NCBI RefSeq assembly: GCF_020740795.1
Contig: NC_067312.1
Coordinates: forward strand, 66,546,905-66,610,904
Source of the DNA: Apus apus
Taxonomy: Eukaryota; Chordata; Aves; Apodiformes; Apodidae
Direction: 5' to 3'
DNA length: 64,000 nucleotides
Under the pieces are notes generated by a model. The model was given only the letters and a program-made list of their open reading frames with translations, had not been told where the DNA came from and did not search any database. Numbering within the stretch: the first letter of the stretch is position 1; every line of letters starts with the position of its first letter. Both the position numbers and the translations under genes were made by a program. Shown piece by piece: positions 1 to 13,400 of the stretch.

Positions 1-2387
1 GATGACTCACCGGCTTGCACTAGTCAAACTGCAGCTTACAGCAATGCCAGCAAAACTCCTGCCAAGGAGCCAGCCTCCCTTAGAGAATGAGGGAGGACTG
101 ATCCGTACTGCTGCACAACTGGCCTGGTGTCCTATTTCACAGGGGCAGAAAAGGCAAATTCTTCAAATTGCCTTGCCATTCCTGCATTAGGTTTTTTGGT
201 TTCAAGCTGACAGTTCCAGCTCTTTGACGGCACACTCAGCACTCAGTTCAATAATATTTCATGGGAAGCAAGTAGAAACAAATACACACTGGTCTACCCA
301 CTTATTGCCAATGAAACAGCATTTCCCACTGCTTGCCAGCCATGTCCCTGGTGTGTCTGTTAGCAGTTATGTTGCTTGAGGAAACAGACAAAGAGGAAGG
401 CAAGGGAGGAGGATCATCCTTGGTATACTTTACAGTGATGCATGGTTATGAAACTCTCCCTCCAGTGCCAGAAACCAGACTTCAGGCTGGCCCTGTTGGT
501 TACTGAAATGTTGGCAGAGTAATCCTGCTTCCACTGAGACTGAAGGGAGTTTTGCCATAGGCATGAGGAAGAAGAGAATAATCCCTTCACAGGAAAAGAC
601 ATGGCCATAACTTACATGTGTTTTATGGAAGAGGCCTCAAGATACAGGGCTGTCCTCTGCAACCCTCAGGCTAGTGTTTACATGGTGGTTAGCTTCTGTA
701 AATGACAGTAGCTGCCATCCCCCGAATCCTTGGCTATATAGATACCAGAATATAGGGATTTTTTAGCTCACAGCAAGATGTCCAAAATCTCTGGGGAACC
801 ACGCTGGCTGCTACAATATAATCAAATAATGGGTGAAAAATTGGAGGAGAAAAATTTGGTTGAAATCCAAAAGTTTTTTCTGAGACTTTATTTTTTGGAA
901 AAATTACTTTCAGGCTGCTTCAACCTAGAATGTTTTCTTGCTTTAAAGAGAAAACTTTTGTTTAACTTTCTGGATCTTAGAAATCATTGGTGTGGCTTCC
1001 TTCTCCTTTTCAATTTAGGTCAATTGTTTTAAGTGACATTCACTTCTTCAAAACAAAAGATCCACCAGCTTCCTCTTCCTGGACTGTCAAAACAAATTAT
1101 TAAAGCTATTCTGGGGAAAAAAAACCCAAAACCTCAAACCAAATTATAATGAAATTGTTGGAACATAGCATTACAACAAAAAACACCCCAAAGAAAACAA
1201 AACAAATTCCTCTCTCACCCCCTTCTCCAGCCAAAATTATTTAACTGAATTTATGTTCTTGTGACTGAAACTGCAAATACTTACAGAAACCTGGAAATTC
1301 CTAGTCTGGAGGGCAAATCTGCTGTTGGTTTAGGGCTATCCTCTCTGCTGCACTCTTGCCATCATCGTGTTTCCTGTCCCTGTTGTGTGAATGTTTCAGA
1401 GTGGGTGGATGCTGCCTCTCAAGAAGAGGTGTTATGTCATGGCCTTTGAAAGGGCACCACACTGCCTTGCACATCCATCCACAGCCCTGCTGCCATGTGA
1501 TCCAGACCTGCAAGTCCTGGGACCACCACTGCTTGCCTTGGTCCCACCCTGAGCCCAGCCTGCTCTCCCAGCTGGCAGCAGTGGTGGGAAAAGAGCAGTG
1601 GAGAGTAAAATGTTGCCAGCACCATTAGAAGGCAGGAAGAATTGGCTGACAAGTAAGGAGAGGCAGGCTTGGGCAGCTGTTGAAAGGGGGCTTCATCTTC
1701 TTCCCTGCTTATACCTGGGGAGATTAGGGAGAGAGCAAAGAGGAGGGGAAAAGCGTTTTCTTATGCTGTGAGAACAGAAAGCAAGAGCATCAAAGCAACG
1801 GGGGAATGAGAGCCAAATTTTCTTGGCAATCATCCCTCAGCTTTAAATTCACTGAGAATTCTCAACCTCAGCATTTGTCGTCTTATTAATAGTTATCCTA
1901 TAGTTGAATTTAAATCAGCACCCTAGATTGTCAAGTCTGAATTAAAGAACAAAGTAGAAGAGGAGGAATGGCTCACGATGGGACATGAGCCAGCTTGGAG
2001 GGGTGCTAGTGGGAGGTTTCATTGCCTCTTAACATGCACTGGATCAATTTGATGTGGGAAGCATCTGCTGAGAGTCAAATGGATTGGGCTTGGGATGTCC
2101 CTGTCTAAAAATAGCTGTCAATGAACAGTTCATATCAGGGAAACTGCTCTTCGGTGAATTCTCTTTTAATCTGAATTTGCTTCTCTGCATTACTTATTCA
2201 GCAATAATTTCTGAACATGTTTCAACATGGCTGATGACACAGAGAGATTCAAATAACCAATCATTGTGGACATTTATTATACGTAGTAATACATGTTATT
2301 AGTATATCATAACTTCTCTAACCTGTGCATCATAATTTTCAAACACCCTTACAACTTAATGTTAGTGACAATACGGTTGAATGCTTA
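1..2387. other. Non-coding intergenic DNA, no gene seen
   Basis: Mixed-composition sequence with only short open frames (at most 90 codons). Several overlap on opposite strands, and none has a recognisable domain. No CR1 signature, splice-bounded exon or RNA gene is visible. An A-rich stretch with CAAA-type words lies near 1,115-1,210. I would leave it unannotated apart from noting that it precedes a CR1 insertion. Confidence 0.6.
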
Positions 2388-4618
2388 TGAGTAAGAATCA
2401 GGGAGAAGGCCAACAAAGCAAACATCTTGGGGGAAGTCTGTTATAAACCACTCCACCAGGATGAAGAGACAGACAAAATATTCTATACACAGCTGAGAGA
2501 ACTTTCTTGATCACTTGTCCTTGTTCTTGTCAGGGAATTCAACTTCACAGAAGTCTGTGGGAAACAAAACACAACACAGGGAAACAATCCTGGAAGTTCC
2601 TGGAGTGTGTAAAAGTTAAACTCCTAACACAGCTGGTGAGGGAACCAACTGGGAAGGCACCCTGAGCGACCTGCTGTTGGTCAACAGAGATGGGCTTGTG
2701 GAGGATGTAATGCTGGAGACCATCTTGTGCATAGTGACCATGACTATTCTCAGAAAAGTAAAGAGAAGGGTCAATAGAACTGCCACCTTGGAATTCTGGA
2801 GGTCAGACTTTGGACTATTTCAGAGACTGGTTGACAGAGTCTCTTGGATAGCAGTCCTGAAGGGCAAAGGAGTCCAGGAAGGCTGGACACTCTTCAGAAG
2901 GAAATCTTAAAGGCACAGGAACAGGCCATGTCTGTGTGCCAAAAGATGAGCTGGTGGAGAAGACCAGCCTGGCTGTATAGAGAGATCCTGTTGCTACTCA
3001 GGGAAAAAGGGAGATTTTATGGCCTTTGAAAAAGGGGCTGGCCACTCAGGACTACAGAGATGTTGTGAAGCTGTGCAGGAAGATGAATCAGAGGGGCCAA
3101 AACACAACTTCAAATAATCTGACTTCAGATAACAAGAAATGTTTCTACAAATCTATTAGCAACAAAGGACGGACTAAGGAAAATCTCTGTCCTTTACTGG
3201 ATGCTGGAGGAAACATAGTGATCAAGGATGAGGAGAAAGCTGAGGTATTTAATACCTTCTTTGTCTCAGTCTTTACTAGTAGGACCCACTTCTTGTTGGG
3301 TACCCAATCCCCTGAGCTGGAAGGCAGGGATGGGAGCTGAATTAAGACCCCATGATCAAAGAGGAGCTGGATTGTGACCTGCTGTACCACTTAGACACAC
3401 AGGTCCATGGGGCCAGAGGGGATCCAACCAAGGGTACTGAGGGAGCTGACAGAAGTGCTCACTAAGCCACTTTCCACCATTTATCAGCAGTCCTGGCTAA
3501 CTGGATAGGTCCCAGTAGACTGGAGACTGGAAATGTGAAGCCCGTCTACAAGAACAGGAAGTTCCAGGGAACTACAGGCCTTTTCATCCAACCTTGGTGC
3601 CAGAGAAGGTTATGGAGCACATCATCTTGAGTGTCATCACAGGGCACATGCAGGACAACCAGGCAATCAGGCCCAGTCAGCATGGGTTCATGAAAGGCAT
3701 ACCATGCATGACTGATGTCAACTAAATCGAGTTGGTAGCTGCTCATGAGTGGTGTTCCCCAGTGCTCAGTGCTGGGACAAGTTCTCTTTAATGTCATTGT
3801 CAATAATGGTGATGATGGGATCAAGGGCACCCTCAGTCTGTTTGCAGGTGATATAAAAATGGGTAGGAGTGCTGATCTGCCTGAGAGTGGGAAGGCTCTG
3901 CAGAGGGACCACAACAGGCTGGACTGATGGATGAAGGTCAGTTGTATGAGGTTCAGCAAGGCCAGTTTTCAGGTCCTGCACTTGGGTCACAACAATCCCA
4001 GGCAATGCGATAGGCTTGGGGCAGAGTGCCAGGAGAGCTGCTCAGAGGAAAAGGACCTGGAGGGGTTGAGTGACAGCCAGTTGAGTATGAGCCAGCAGTG
4101 TGTCCAGGTGGCATAAAAGCCCAACAGCATCCCAGCTTGTACCAAGAACAGGGTGGCCAGCAGGACTAGGGAGGTGGTGAGACTGCAGTTTGAGTACTTT
4201 GTTTAGTCCTGGGCCTCTTAGTACAAGAAGGACACTGAGGTGCTGTACCATGTCCCAAGAAGGGGAATAAAGCTGGTGAAGGGTCTTAAGTAAAAGTCTT
4301 ATGAGGAGCATCTGAAGGAACTGGATTAGTTCAGTCTGGAGAAAAGGAGATTGAGTGGAGATCTTATTGTTCTCTGAAACTACCTGAAAGGAGACTGTAG
4401 AGAAGTGGGTGTTGGTCCTTCCCCCAAGTAACAAGTGATAGACCAAGAGGAAAAGGCCTTGAGTTGCACCAGGGGAGGTTAAGGTTGGATATTAGAAGAA
4501 TCTTCTTCACTGAAAGGGTTATTAAACACTGGAACAGGCTGCCCAGGGAGATGGTTGAATCACTGTTCCTGGAGGTGTTTAAAAGATGTGTAGATGTGGT
4601 GCTTGGTGCTTGCTAGTC
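2388..4618 (+). mobile_element. CR1 LINE, 5'-truncated ORF2 remnant with internal RT deletion
   Basis: A dead CR1 non-LTR retrotransposon. Translation in changing frames gives, in order: the C-terminal part of the AP-type endonuclease (near 2,395-2,830, including a DFN-like block near 2,540 and LLLVNRDGLVEDVM near 2,670), the linker LKAQEQAM at 2,907, an EKAEVFNTFFVSVFTS block at 3,235-3,280 just ahead of the RT, then GVPQCSVLG at 3,751. The catalytic FADD box has become FAGD near 3,840. The C-terminal region (SQQCVQVA, HWNRLP-like words) runs to about 4,560. Around 3,720 the sequence jumps from the HGFM..ACMTD region straight to the block just before GVPQ. The segment with the AFDT motif is therefore missing. 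The usual ATTCTATG 3' tail is absent. Many stops and frameshifts make it non-functional. Boundaries are approximate. Confidence 0.9.
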
Positions 4619-6974
4619 TACAGACTCATCTACTCAAGACCCATTGCAGCATTTGCAGGCCACTTGATAATGGTCAAGTTATTAAAAAAAGGGGAAACCC
4701 AATGACAAACCCAAACCAATCATTGAGCTAAACAGCTGTAGAAGAAGTAAGAAGTCACTCAACATGATCAAATGCCTGTTTCTACATCCAGAGAAAAGAC
4801 AAGTTTCCTTCCCATCCAGCTGTGTTTAGGACAAAATTACAAAGCATCAGTCCTGCTAACAGGATGCTCCTGCTTTGGGAAGCAACAGGGGGAATTCCCA
4901 TTAAATCAGGTGAATAAGTGATAGAATGACATTTCTTTCTAATCATAGCAGAGTTCCCTTGGAAGCCAAAAAATGTTTCTATGTTTGTGCATTAGCACTG
5001 CATGCTGTTCATTCCAGATCCATTTTGGCTGGTTAATTCAAAGCCACAGATTGCCATGATTCTACTTCAGTTTTCTCGTTAGACTTTTCTGATACAGGTG
5101 CATGTCAGATCTGACCTGAGTGGTGTTTACTGAGCCAATAATTTTCACTCTGTGCCTGCACTCCATTTAACGGGACCTGGAGGAGTTCAGGGCAGGCAGG
5201 CTTGCTGAGCTCAGAGTAGCATATCTGTTTGATAACAGAGCTGCCTTTCAGTAACTGAAGAGAGAAAAAGAGAAAAACAAAACAAATCACAAAAAAACCC
5301 TCTCCAGGTTGTTCAGTCCAAAATATGACACCTGACATTTCAGGGTTTCTGTCACATTTTCCAAACCAGGAAAAAGTTATTAGGGTTTTTTTTCACTTAG
5401 GGTTTGGGGTTTTTTTTGTTTGTTTTGGTCTTGGTTTTTTTGAGTGTGTGTTGCTTAGACCTGGGAGACCAAATGGAAGAACTAGTGCTTTTTCTCTGTC
5501 CTTTATGTCTGGGACAGTGTTCTATCCTCAGAGCTACAGGTTGTTTGAAGTGGAACTATCTGACACCACTATGGTTCAACAAACTTTTCTTTCAGTGGTA
5601 AGGCTGGTTTAACTTTCTGATGCACTCCTATTCCTCCTAGAAGCTTCCCCAGTTTTGATATTGCAATTGCTTGTGAAGTAAAGGAAAAAAAAATAATAGA
5701 AAAAATAGATGAGGTGTTTTTAACCGAGATATTTTTGCTCATTCTGTTCAGAGGCAACAAACTTAAGCTGGTACAAATGAGTAGGCAGGAGTAAGAGTTA
5801 AAGGACAAACTATGAACAAATTGTCCTTTTTGGTAGAAGCGAGTGTTCATGAAATTCCAGCCTTGATTTTTTTCTGTTGGAGTTGTTCAACTTTTTACAA
5901 ACCACTCACTGTGTAAGAGAGAGAAGGGCTTTGCAAGCTGGTCAGTAGGAAAAAGAAACAGGTGCATTCAAGCATTTACTTGGTAAATGAGCAAAGCATG
6001 CGCTTCAACAAAGTGGTCTGTTCTGAGGAAGGAGAGGAATAACTGGTGGGATTCCTTCCTCTCATGTGCCAAGAAAGTTGGAAATTTGCCATGATCAGGA
6101 AACTAAATGTTTTGAGAGGAACAGGTATATGGAGGCATACACACTTAGAAGAAAGATAGCATCATGACAGTTTCAGCCATGTGCAAAAGTAGGTAGGCAA
6201 GCCTGCACGGCTGGCACCATCCACCAGTTTCTGATACTTGCTTTTAGGTGATAGAGATGACAAAAATCAACATTGAATAAGTAGGACATGAAGCTTGTTA
6301 AAATTAGAGAGGAAACATGGGGGGCAACAGTTTAATGGTTACTTCAGGAATGTGCTGGTTTCTTCTTTCTAAAAAGGTAAGCTACAGTTTGGGTTATGGA
6401 TTTAAAGCAGAAATTTCCAGGTAGATTCTTTTGACCACTTTAGGAGAAAGAAACAGAACACATGACTGTGCTTGTCCTTATGTGTTTTTTGTTTGGATGT
6501 TTGAATGGCTGGGGAGGACGGAGAAGGACAAGGATGTGTTCTGAGGGGACTTATGAAAGGGGGGTTACTCGGTTTGTCCAGAGGAGAATTACTGGGTGTA
6601 TCTACTTAAGACTGTATAGTGCAACAACATGAGAAGACCTTCACAGAAGATAACTCGTACTAGAAACCAGAAGTAGGCAAGGCCAGTGTGAGTGAGTTAC
6701 ATTTTAAAATATATGAAAATTTAAATATGATTGGTGATACTCCTGATAGGAAATGTCTGGTGATACTGTTGACAGGAAATTTTAGTGGTCCTTGCCCAGA
6801 ATGCAACATTACTGGGATAAAGCGTTAGGCGTCTATACAGCATCAAATGCAAAATGCAAAGCAAAGAAGCTGCCTTTGTGTATCACCAGGGAGTAATTTG
6901 TGAATAACTAAATTTCCACACCCCCCCAAAAAAAAAAATACTTTGACAAGTGTACATTTCACTCTCATCTAGAA

Positions 6975-6996
6975 GTTTGTTTGTTTGTTTGTTTGT
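6975..6996. repeat. (GTTT)n microsatellite
   Basis: Five and a half perfect copies of the tetranucleotide. It probably arose by replication slippage. No neighbouring LINE tail is visible, so it is not obviously a retrotransposon poly-A relic. Confidence 0.9.
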
Positions 6997-7194
6997 CCTC
7001 AAATGACACAGATAGATTAAATAAGAGCCCTAGTTTCAGTTTTAAATTACTTGGAGCAGGTTTTTATATTCTCTTCAGCATTTTTGGTGAATAACATAAG
7101 TACGAAGTATAATATAAAACTACAAGCATACAGTTAGCACTTTAACGGAAAATCCAAAATTACTGATGAAATGGTATATTAATGTAATTAATTA

Positions 7195-7218
7195 TTAGTG
7201 ACATAGTCATGTCACTAA
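7195..7218. repeat. Perfect 10-bp inverted repeat, 4-nt loop
   Basis: Arms TTAGTGACAT and ATGTCACTAA are exact reverse complements separated by AGTC. It lies in AT-rich unique sequence. It could be a chance palindrome or a template-switch product. No downstream T tract or gene gives it a transcriptional role. Confidence 0.85.
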
Positions 7219-9945
7219 GGTGCTGTGGTTCACTGACTACAATAACTCTAAAGGAATTAATATAAGATGTTCACAGTGTCTGGAAAAGCCAGCAGGATAT
7301 GTATAGGTAGAAAGACAGATAAACTGCAAGGCCTATCCATGTGGGGTATTTTGCTTCTGGTGCCTGCGTAACTTTTATGGCTACGTATAAACTTTTTGCA
7401 TGATCACAGATTTTTAGGGAAGCTTACATGCAAACTATGGAAGAAGCCATCCTGCCCATTAGGTATTTTTGCCTTGTGCTCCCTTGTAGCTATACTCCAG
7501 AAGACAAACGTATCTGCACCAACCACCTGAAGAGGAAAAAGTTATTTGATGTAATTTGTCAAAGTCCTTATGCACAAGGATCAAAGCATTAGACTGGGAA
7601 CCTTGACTGATTTTTTTTTTTGAATGGCCACCTGAGGTCTTCAGTATTGTGGGGCTGTGAACAAGAGGACTCTCTAGAGGAAGACTAGCTCAATGGCAGT
7701 GACTTTGTTCTCCCTATTCAGAAAGCAGAGGCTACATGCACTTTCTCACACTTTGTGGAACTCATGTGAAACACATGACGTTCTGTTTTCTTCACTTCCA
7801 CTGTTAGGAATACCTTGCTGCTCTCAAAGTGGATTAAAGTAAACTATGAAAGCAAGTACTTATTCTGAATAAAAACATTTCTGCATGGAGCTGATTTAGA
7901 ACAGTTGTGTGCACAAAAGCTCTTAATAATCTGAGGATAAAAAGAAAAACAGCCACTGGAAAGTGGTCTTACTCACTCAAAACCCCTCTTCCTTCAGCAG
8001 CAAAATCAAATAATTAAGTTATCCTGACTTCCTGTCCACCTCCTACCTGCTAGTACTCACCATCTTGAGGAAGAATGAACCACAAATATTTGCAAGCAGT
8101 TTTTTAATAGAAAAACAATATGGCTGTCCATACTTGTCCCTCTGTGTAACACTAGATTACTTCAAATATGCAGTCCTGCTTCACACTGTGATTTGCCTGC
8201 CTAAATTGTACAATGTCAGAATTCTATGTTATTCCAGCAGCAACCCCAAAGCTAGTCCTCAAGTCAGGCCCATCCAACACTTCTTTAATGTTTCAGAGTC
8301 AACATGAGTAAGCATTCAGATACAGTCCCCCATAAAACCTAGTGCAGGCAGGACAGCATGATTTATTTCATGAACACATGCACAGGAGGTAATTGCTGTC
8401 TCTTAGCAGCTTAAACACTCATATTTACTTTCAGAAAATTTGAACCTAAAATAATTGGAAAAACATAAATAATAATTCTGCACTCAGGAAAGGGGATTAT
8501 TAACTCTATGAGCTTTCCCTTGATGTTAGAAGAAGTTTTCTTTGCCCCATCAATTGGAGTGTTTCTGTAGATTTTCATGGGCTTCTGCATGCCCTATGAA
8601 GAATGCCTCATTGCTAAGGAATCCATATCCCTGTGACACACAATGTTGTGCTTCTAGTATGCGACACTAATTTACTCTGTTGCAAATAATGCCAACAAAC
8701 TGGAAATCTCTGTTCCTGGGAATTGCTAATTAAACATGGCCTGTAGACTTTTAAACTTCATTAAAAAACCTAAATTGTACATAATTTAAGAATTTGCCAG
8801 CTAAAAACAATACCATGTGATGTAATTTGAGCATGAGAACACATCTCTGAAGGGATCCCTGATGAGTCCACCTGAAACAAATGACCTACCAATGAACTGT
8901 TAGGTTCTTTCCCCTGGTTTCTGGTAGATTCTGGTAGGTTAGTTTGTTAATGCAAAAATTGATTAACTGTTTAAAATGTTGAGTTATCAAAATGCCATAC
9001 TCCTTTCTGACTTGTATATTAAAAAATCTCTGAGAATCCAAGCCCATGTGGAGTTAATCAAATCAAATTAAAGAAACCATATAAAATGCTTGTTGCAGCC
9101 CATGTAGCTGACCAGTCTTAACAGTGGACAGAAAAGGAGAAGGATGGTTTTATTTTGATTTTTGGGAAAGGGTGATTATTTCACAGAGGAAGGAAGCATG
9201 AATAAACTTCAATATAAATGACTTATTGATTGATGCCAGTATGGGAATAATTGTGGGCCTCTTCCTTTGGAAAAATTAAACCTTTGTGTATGAAGTTGGG
9301 TGAACTTGTTTTCCCTAAAATAGCTTTACAACCCTCTGCTATTCTAGGTGAATATTATTATGTACAGACAAAGCATTTGAGGAAGTTGGCACACTGGGCT
9401 GTGAACAACAAGCATCACTGGTCCCTGTTTCTGCTGCAAACACTGCAGGACCAGGAGCAGCAGATGGTGGTATTGAAGGTCTCAACATGGGGTGGAGGCT
9501 CTCTTATTCCTCGATGTAGCTTTCCAAATCTCTGCTGCAGTGGGAGGAGTGCTTTTTCCAGCCTGATGGCAAGTGAAGAGGTTGATTTGACATCTCCTGG
9601 CCTGTGTGCTTAAGGGATGGATAGCTGAGGAAACAGCTACAGCTTTGCCTTTACTTGATCTGGAGAGACAGTCATAAAACCTGCCATTTGATCTTTTAAG
9701 GGATTTCTTAAACCAATGCTTCAAGGCTTTGTGATCTTGCCTGTGTGCTCTTTGCTCCATTTCCTCTCTCCCTCTCTGGCTGGGCTCAGAGGTCCCTAGA
9801 GGCAGATGTGAAGCCTCCTGGAGACAGTAAATGGCCTCTTAAACTCAGCAACTGGCCTCATCCTCTCCTGTCTCCAGCTGGGTCATTCCTAATCCATTCT
9901 AACCTCATCCAGATGATTTTGTTTCACAAGCCCACTGTGATGGAA

Positions 9946-9970
9946 ATGCAATACTTCCACAGTATTGCAT
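9946..9970. repeat. Perfect 10-bp inverted repeat, 5-nt loop
   Basis: Arms ATGCAATACT and AGTATTGCAT pair exactly around TCCAC. It sits in non-repetitive sequence outside any LINE. Function unknown. Confidence 0.85.
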
Positions 9971-10387
9971 TATTTTGGCTATGGGCAGGTATCACCACCC
10001 AGCAATCACCTTGAACCTCTGACATTACAGAATGACTGGCTCATTATGGGAGACTGTTTGGCATCCATTGTAAGAGAGAATTTGCAAATCAGCCTGAAGG
10101 AATTTGGTGCCCCATTCCTATTGAATTACAATGGGGTTTGGGCATTGAATTTCCTTAGTTAGTTCTTTTAAACTTCCCCTTCTTTTTAAAGTAATAAAGG
10201 TGAGGTTTTAATAAGGACTCCGTGTTGGCTTAGCTTTTCTTCTTTTGAAGTTGCTGTATGTTTTACTGCTGATTTCAATGACAGCATCAGTTGGCCAGTG
10301 CTGTGCAATTTTGAAAAACTCATGGTGGATATTTTGAATAATTTGTTTTTAAATTTATGACCTAAAAGTTTATCCAAAAGATTAATT

Positions 10388-10422
10388 GGGGGGGGAGGAA
10401 AAAAAAAAAAAAAAAAAAAAAA
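10388..10422. repeat. G8 run followed by A24 homopolymer
   Basis: Eight consecutive G (10,388-10,395), then AGG, then 24 uninterrupted A (10,399-10,422). A pure A24 tract can mark the tail of a retrocopy. I see no gene-like or LINE-like sequence ending at it, so a plain homopolymer is the safer call. Confidence 0.9.
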
Positions 10423-13400
10423 GAGGTGAAGAGATGAACTGAGCACAGTGGAGAGAAGTGAACTTGGTGAAATTATGAAGTAAATTTCAAGGTGCTCTCC
10501 AAATAAAGCTTGGTTATCAGTCTCAAATAGCCTTCAAAGCTCTAATATTTATTTAAATATGAAAGATATGAAGGGTTCCCAAAACACTTTTCAGCTATGG
10601 TATGCCACTATACTAAAAAATATCAACTTTGAAGACAGAGACTTAATTTACTTTCTTCAATATTTTTTATCAGCTTAATCTAGGTATTTGTTTAAAAACT
10701 CTTTTAAATTACATATATAGATTATTAGCTATTAACTTAATTACGTGGCCTTTGGTCAATTCAGAATACCCTCTCTGAAAGCAAATGTGAACCAGAGTCT
10801 ACTGGCACAATCGCAGATTTGGAAATAGCTTGAAACTCTTATTAATTCTGCTTGATAATGCAGGACTTCCCTTGGCAGACTGCTTTGAAAGTAGGCATTT
10901 ATCCCTCCTGGCCATGTTTTTTACTTCCATTTTGAACCGAAATTGCACGGAGGGGGGTAGGGAGGAGAGGGGGGAGGGGAGGGAGGAGGGTGACACATGG
11001 TTAACAATGGGAGATCATTAACTTAAACATCTTCCATTTATGTGAAAGCACTGGTAATGCAATGGGATGGCTGAGGCCAGGAGTCCATGCTGAGGGCAGG
11101 CTCCAGGCAGTGGAATTTTCCTGGAGCCAGAACAAAGGAGTCAGGTATCAATGCAGCCCTCTAAAAAAACATAAAGGATGAGAAGCTGGAGAGGAAGCTC
11201 CAAGATGAGGACCCCTGAGCAGGATGTACTTACTTGGCAGGTATTTTTTGTTTACTTGCAGGATCAGCCAAGGGAGAAGGAAACTGGCTGGGCTGCAAAG
11301 CAGCTGCTGCACGATTCAGAAGAGGACGTGTATGGAGGAAGGAACATCCTGAACTCCTTAATGGATGCTTAGGGCCAGAAAGGAATAAGAATGGTGAGGC
11401 AACCAGGCAGAACAGTGTTTGAATTGGTCTAAAGCTAGATTTCCCTTCTATGAGATAAAGTGCTGGAACAGTGGCAAGTATCTCCCGGAAAGGAGGTGAA
11501 TCTCATTGTCCTCTGTTATCTTCAGTTCTAAACAATGCCACATGCTGGCAAGTCAGGATGACCAGCATTGCTCCAGGACTCCAGGCTGGCTGGATCGCAT
11601 CTCCCATTTTTATGGACACATGACATATTGAGAGCTTCTGCATTGTGCCAAGCAATGGCACCAAAGGAGGATCTTCTAGCTGACCGCTGGAATTGTTTGA
11701 GAGGAAAAGTCAAGCGATTCCATGAGCTCTTAGGCAAGGAGCTTAATGATGTATCCAGCCCTGGAGAGTTCAATTGGGCTTCACTGATCAGTGCCTGGAA
11801 TGATCAGAAAGTGAGCTTGATCTCTAATATCAAAATAAATTTTTCCACATATATTCAAACAATTATTTTCTTTGTATTAGTTGTGATTAGCATCAAAATT
11901 AATTGAGGCTTACACAGTTTCTTTCATTATGCATTCCTTCATATATTGTATAAAAAAATTATTGCAATCAATTTTTTGAGCCCATTACCTCAAGTGGACT
12001 ATGGCCCTAACTATCAGCAGATTGGATTTCTGGTTCTTGTCCTGTTTGGAAACAGGACCAAAGTAGGAAATAATCTACTTTCAGTAGATGGAAACTTCTC
12101 ATCATTGTAGTGGGCAGAGGCAATCTCAATGTTCAGGGAAATGTGTCCACTTCAGCAAATGTGCTCAAAAAAGCCCCAAAGCTGAAAGTAAGTGTAAATT
12201 ACAAAAAAGGTTCTCCAGAACAAGTTGAGCTAAAAGGAGAACACTTGAGATGAAGAAGGAAAAATGTTTTATGTGGAGGTGTAGGAAGGCAAGAGAATGA
12301 GGTCTAATTTTACATTTTTCCTTCCTTAATTCCACGAAGAAGAGACATACAATAACTAGATAACTCTTTCAAGAGAGTTTAGAATTTAGGCTCAGCACTT
12401 CAAGGCAACCTCTCTTAGCATTTAATGCTGCAAAAGGTAGCCATAGCCAGAGGAAAAATGAACTTTTTCTTACCTCTTGACTGCTCCTCAGCTTACACAA
12501 TTTTCTTTGTTAGCCTCAGATGCATGTATTTTTATCATCTGTTTGGCCTCAGCTCCAAAAAAGCATTTGCACACAAGTAGAAACTTTTGTCATTAACAAA
12601 CTCAGTTCTCTCTGTTGCTAGCAGTGAGGCACATATCTACTGAATGTACAGTACAGTGGGTTACACTGGCAGCAGCTCTTCTGCATATTGCTGACTAGAG
12701 ATGCTTGTTAAATGATGGCAAAGGCAGGCAGAGCAAATAGCACCCAAAGTCTGACACAGGGTCTACCATCATTGTTTCAGTTCAAAGTATTCTCCATCTT
12801 TCATGTAGGTTTAATCAACTTCTGTGTCTGATTGTGGATACAAGACACTAATTCTCTTTGGTTCTTCCTAATGGGAGAGGTAAAAAAAATATCAACCAAC
12901 CAACCAGCCAAACCCAAAAACAAATAAAAAAACAGCTGACATATTTAATAATACCAGTTACACTGTCAGTTTATTCCAAGACTCCCTGCTGTGGACAGCC
13001 CAATTCAAATGGGAAGCTACTCAGATTTGCTTATAAGTGCTCTGAGAGTAGAGAGCTGCCCAGAGATGTTTAGTGGCACTTAAGTCAAGATGTATTAGTA
13101 ATGTATCATATTAGTAATACCTCTGGCACATTGACAGGAGAGTGAGCCAGTACCTCCATGTGTGTAGGACCCCTTGATTTTGCCTTGAATGCAGTACTTA
13201 CAGCCCTGGCAACTTGATTCCATATTTCAGGAGGAAAACTAATTACTTGCCACTATCTTGCTCTGTGAATTCAAAATGGGTTAATAGGATCACAGCTTCA
13301 CTCCATTGTACCTTATTTCCCCTCCAGTCTGTTTATTGTCTGTTCCTTGGTGCAAAACACTTGCATGCAGGCAGGTATAGTTCTTACTTGGTGCTCTGCA

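Larger units (their letters stand above)
4619..10387. other. Non-coding DNA, no gene seen
   Basis: AT-rich sequence with no frame longer than 120 codons and none recognisable. It holds a T/G-rich low-complexity patch (5,383-5,450), a (GTTT) run at 6,975-6,996 and two short perfect inverted repeats (7,195-7,218 and 9,946-9,970). TAAT-rich stretches occur near 8,690-8,860. No CR1 copy was recognised here. Confidence 0.6.

Noticed and set aside
5380..5450. TTAGGG words near T/G runs, suggesting an interstitial telomeric repeat
   Set aside because: Only two isolated TTAGGG hexamers with irregular spacing; the rest is T/G low complexity.
10399..10422. A24 tract as the tail of a processed pseudogene
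   Set aside because: No gene-like sequence, polyadenylation signal at a suitable distance or target duplication could be found around it.
11568..11906. 112-codon frame on the + strand
   Set aside because: No domain resemblance, hydrophobic AT-rich end, and an overlapping 81-codon frame on the opposite strand.
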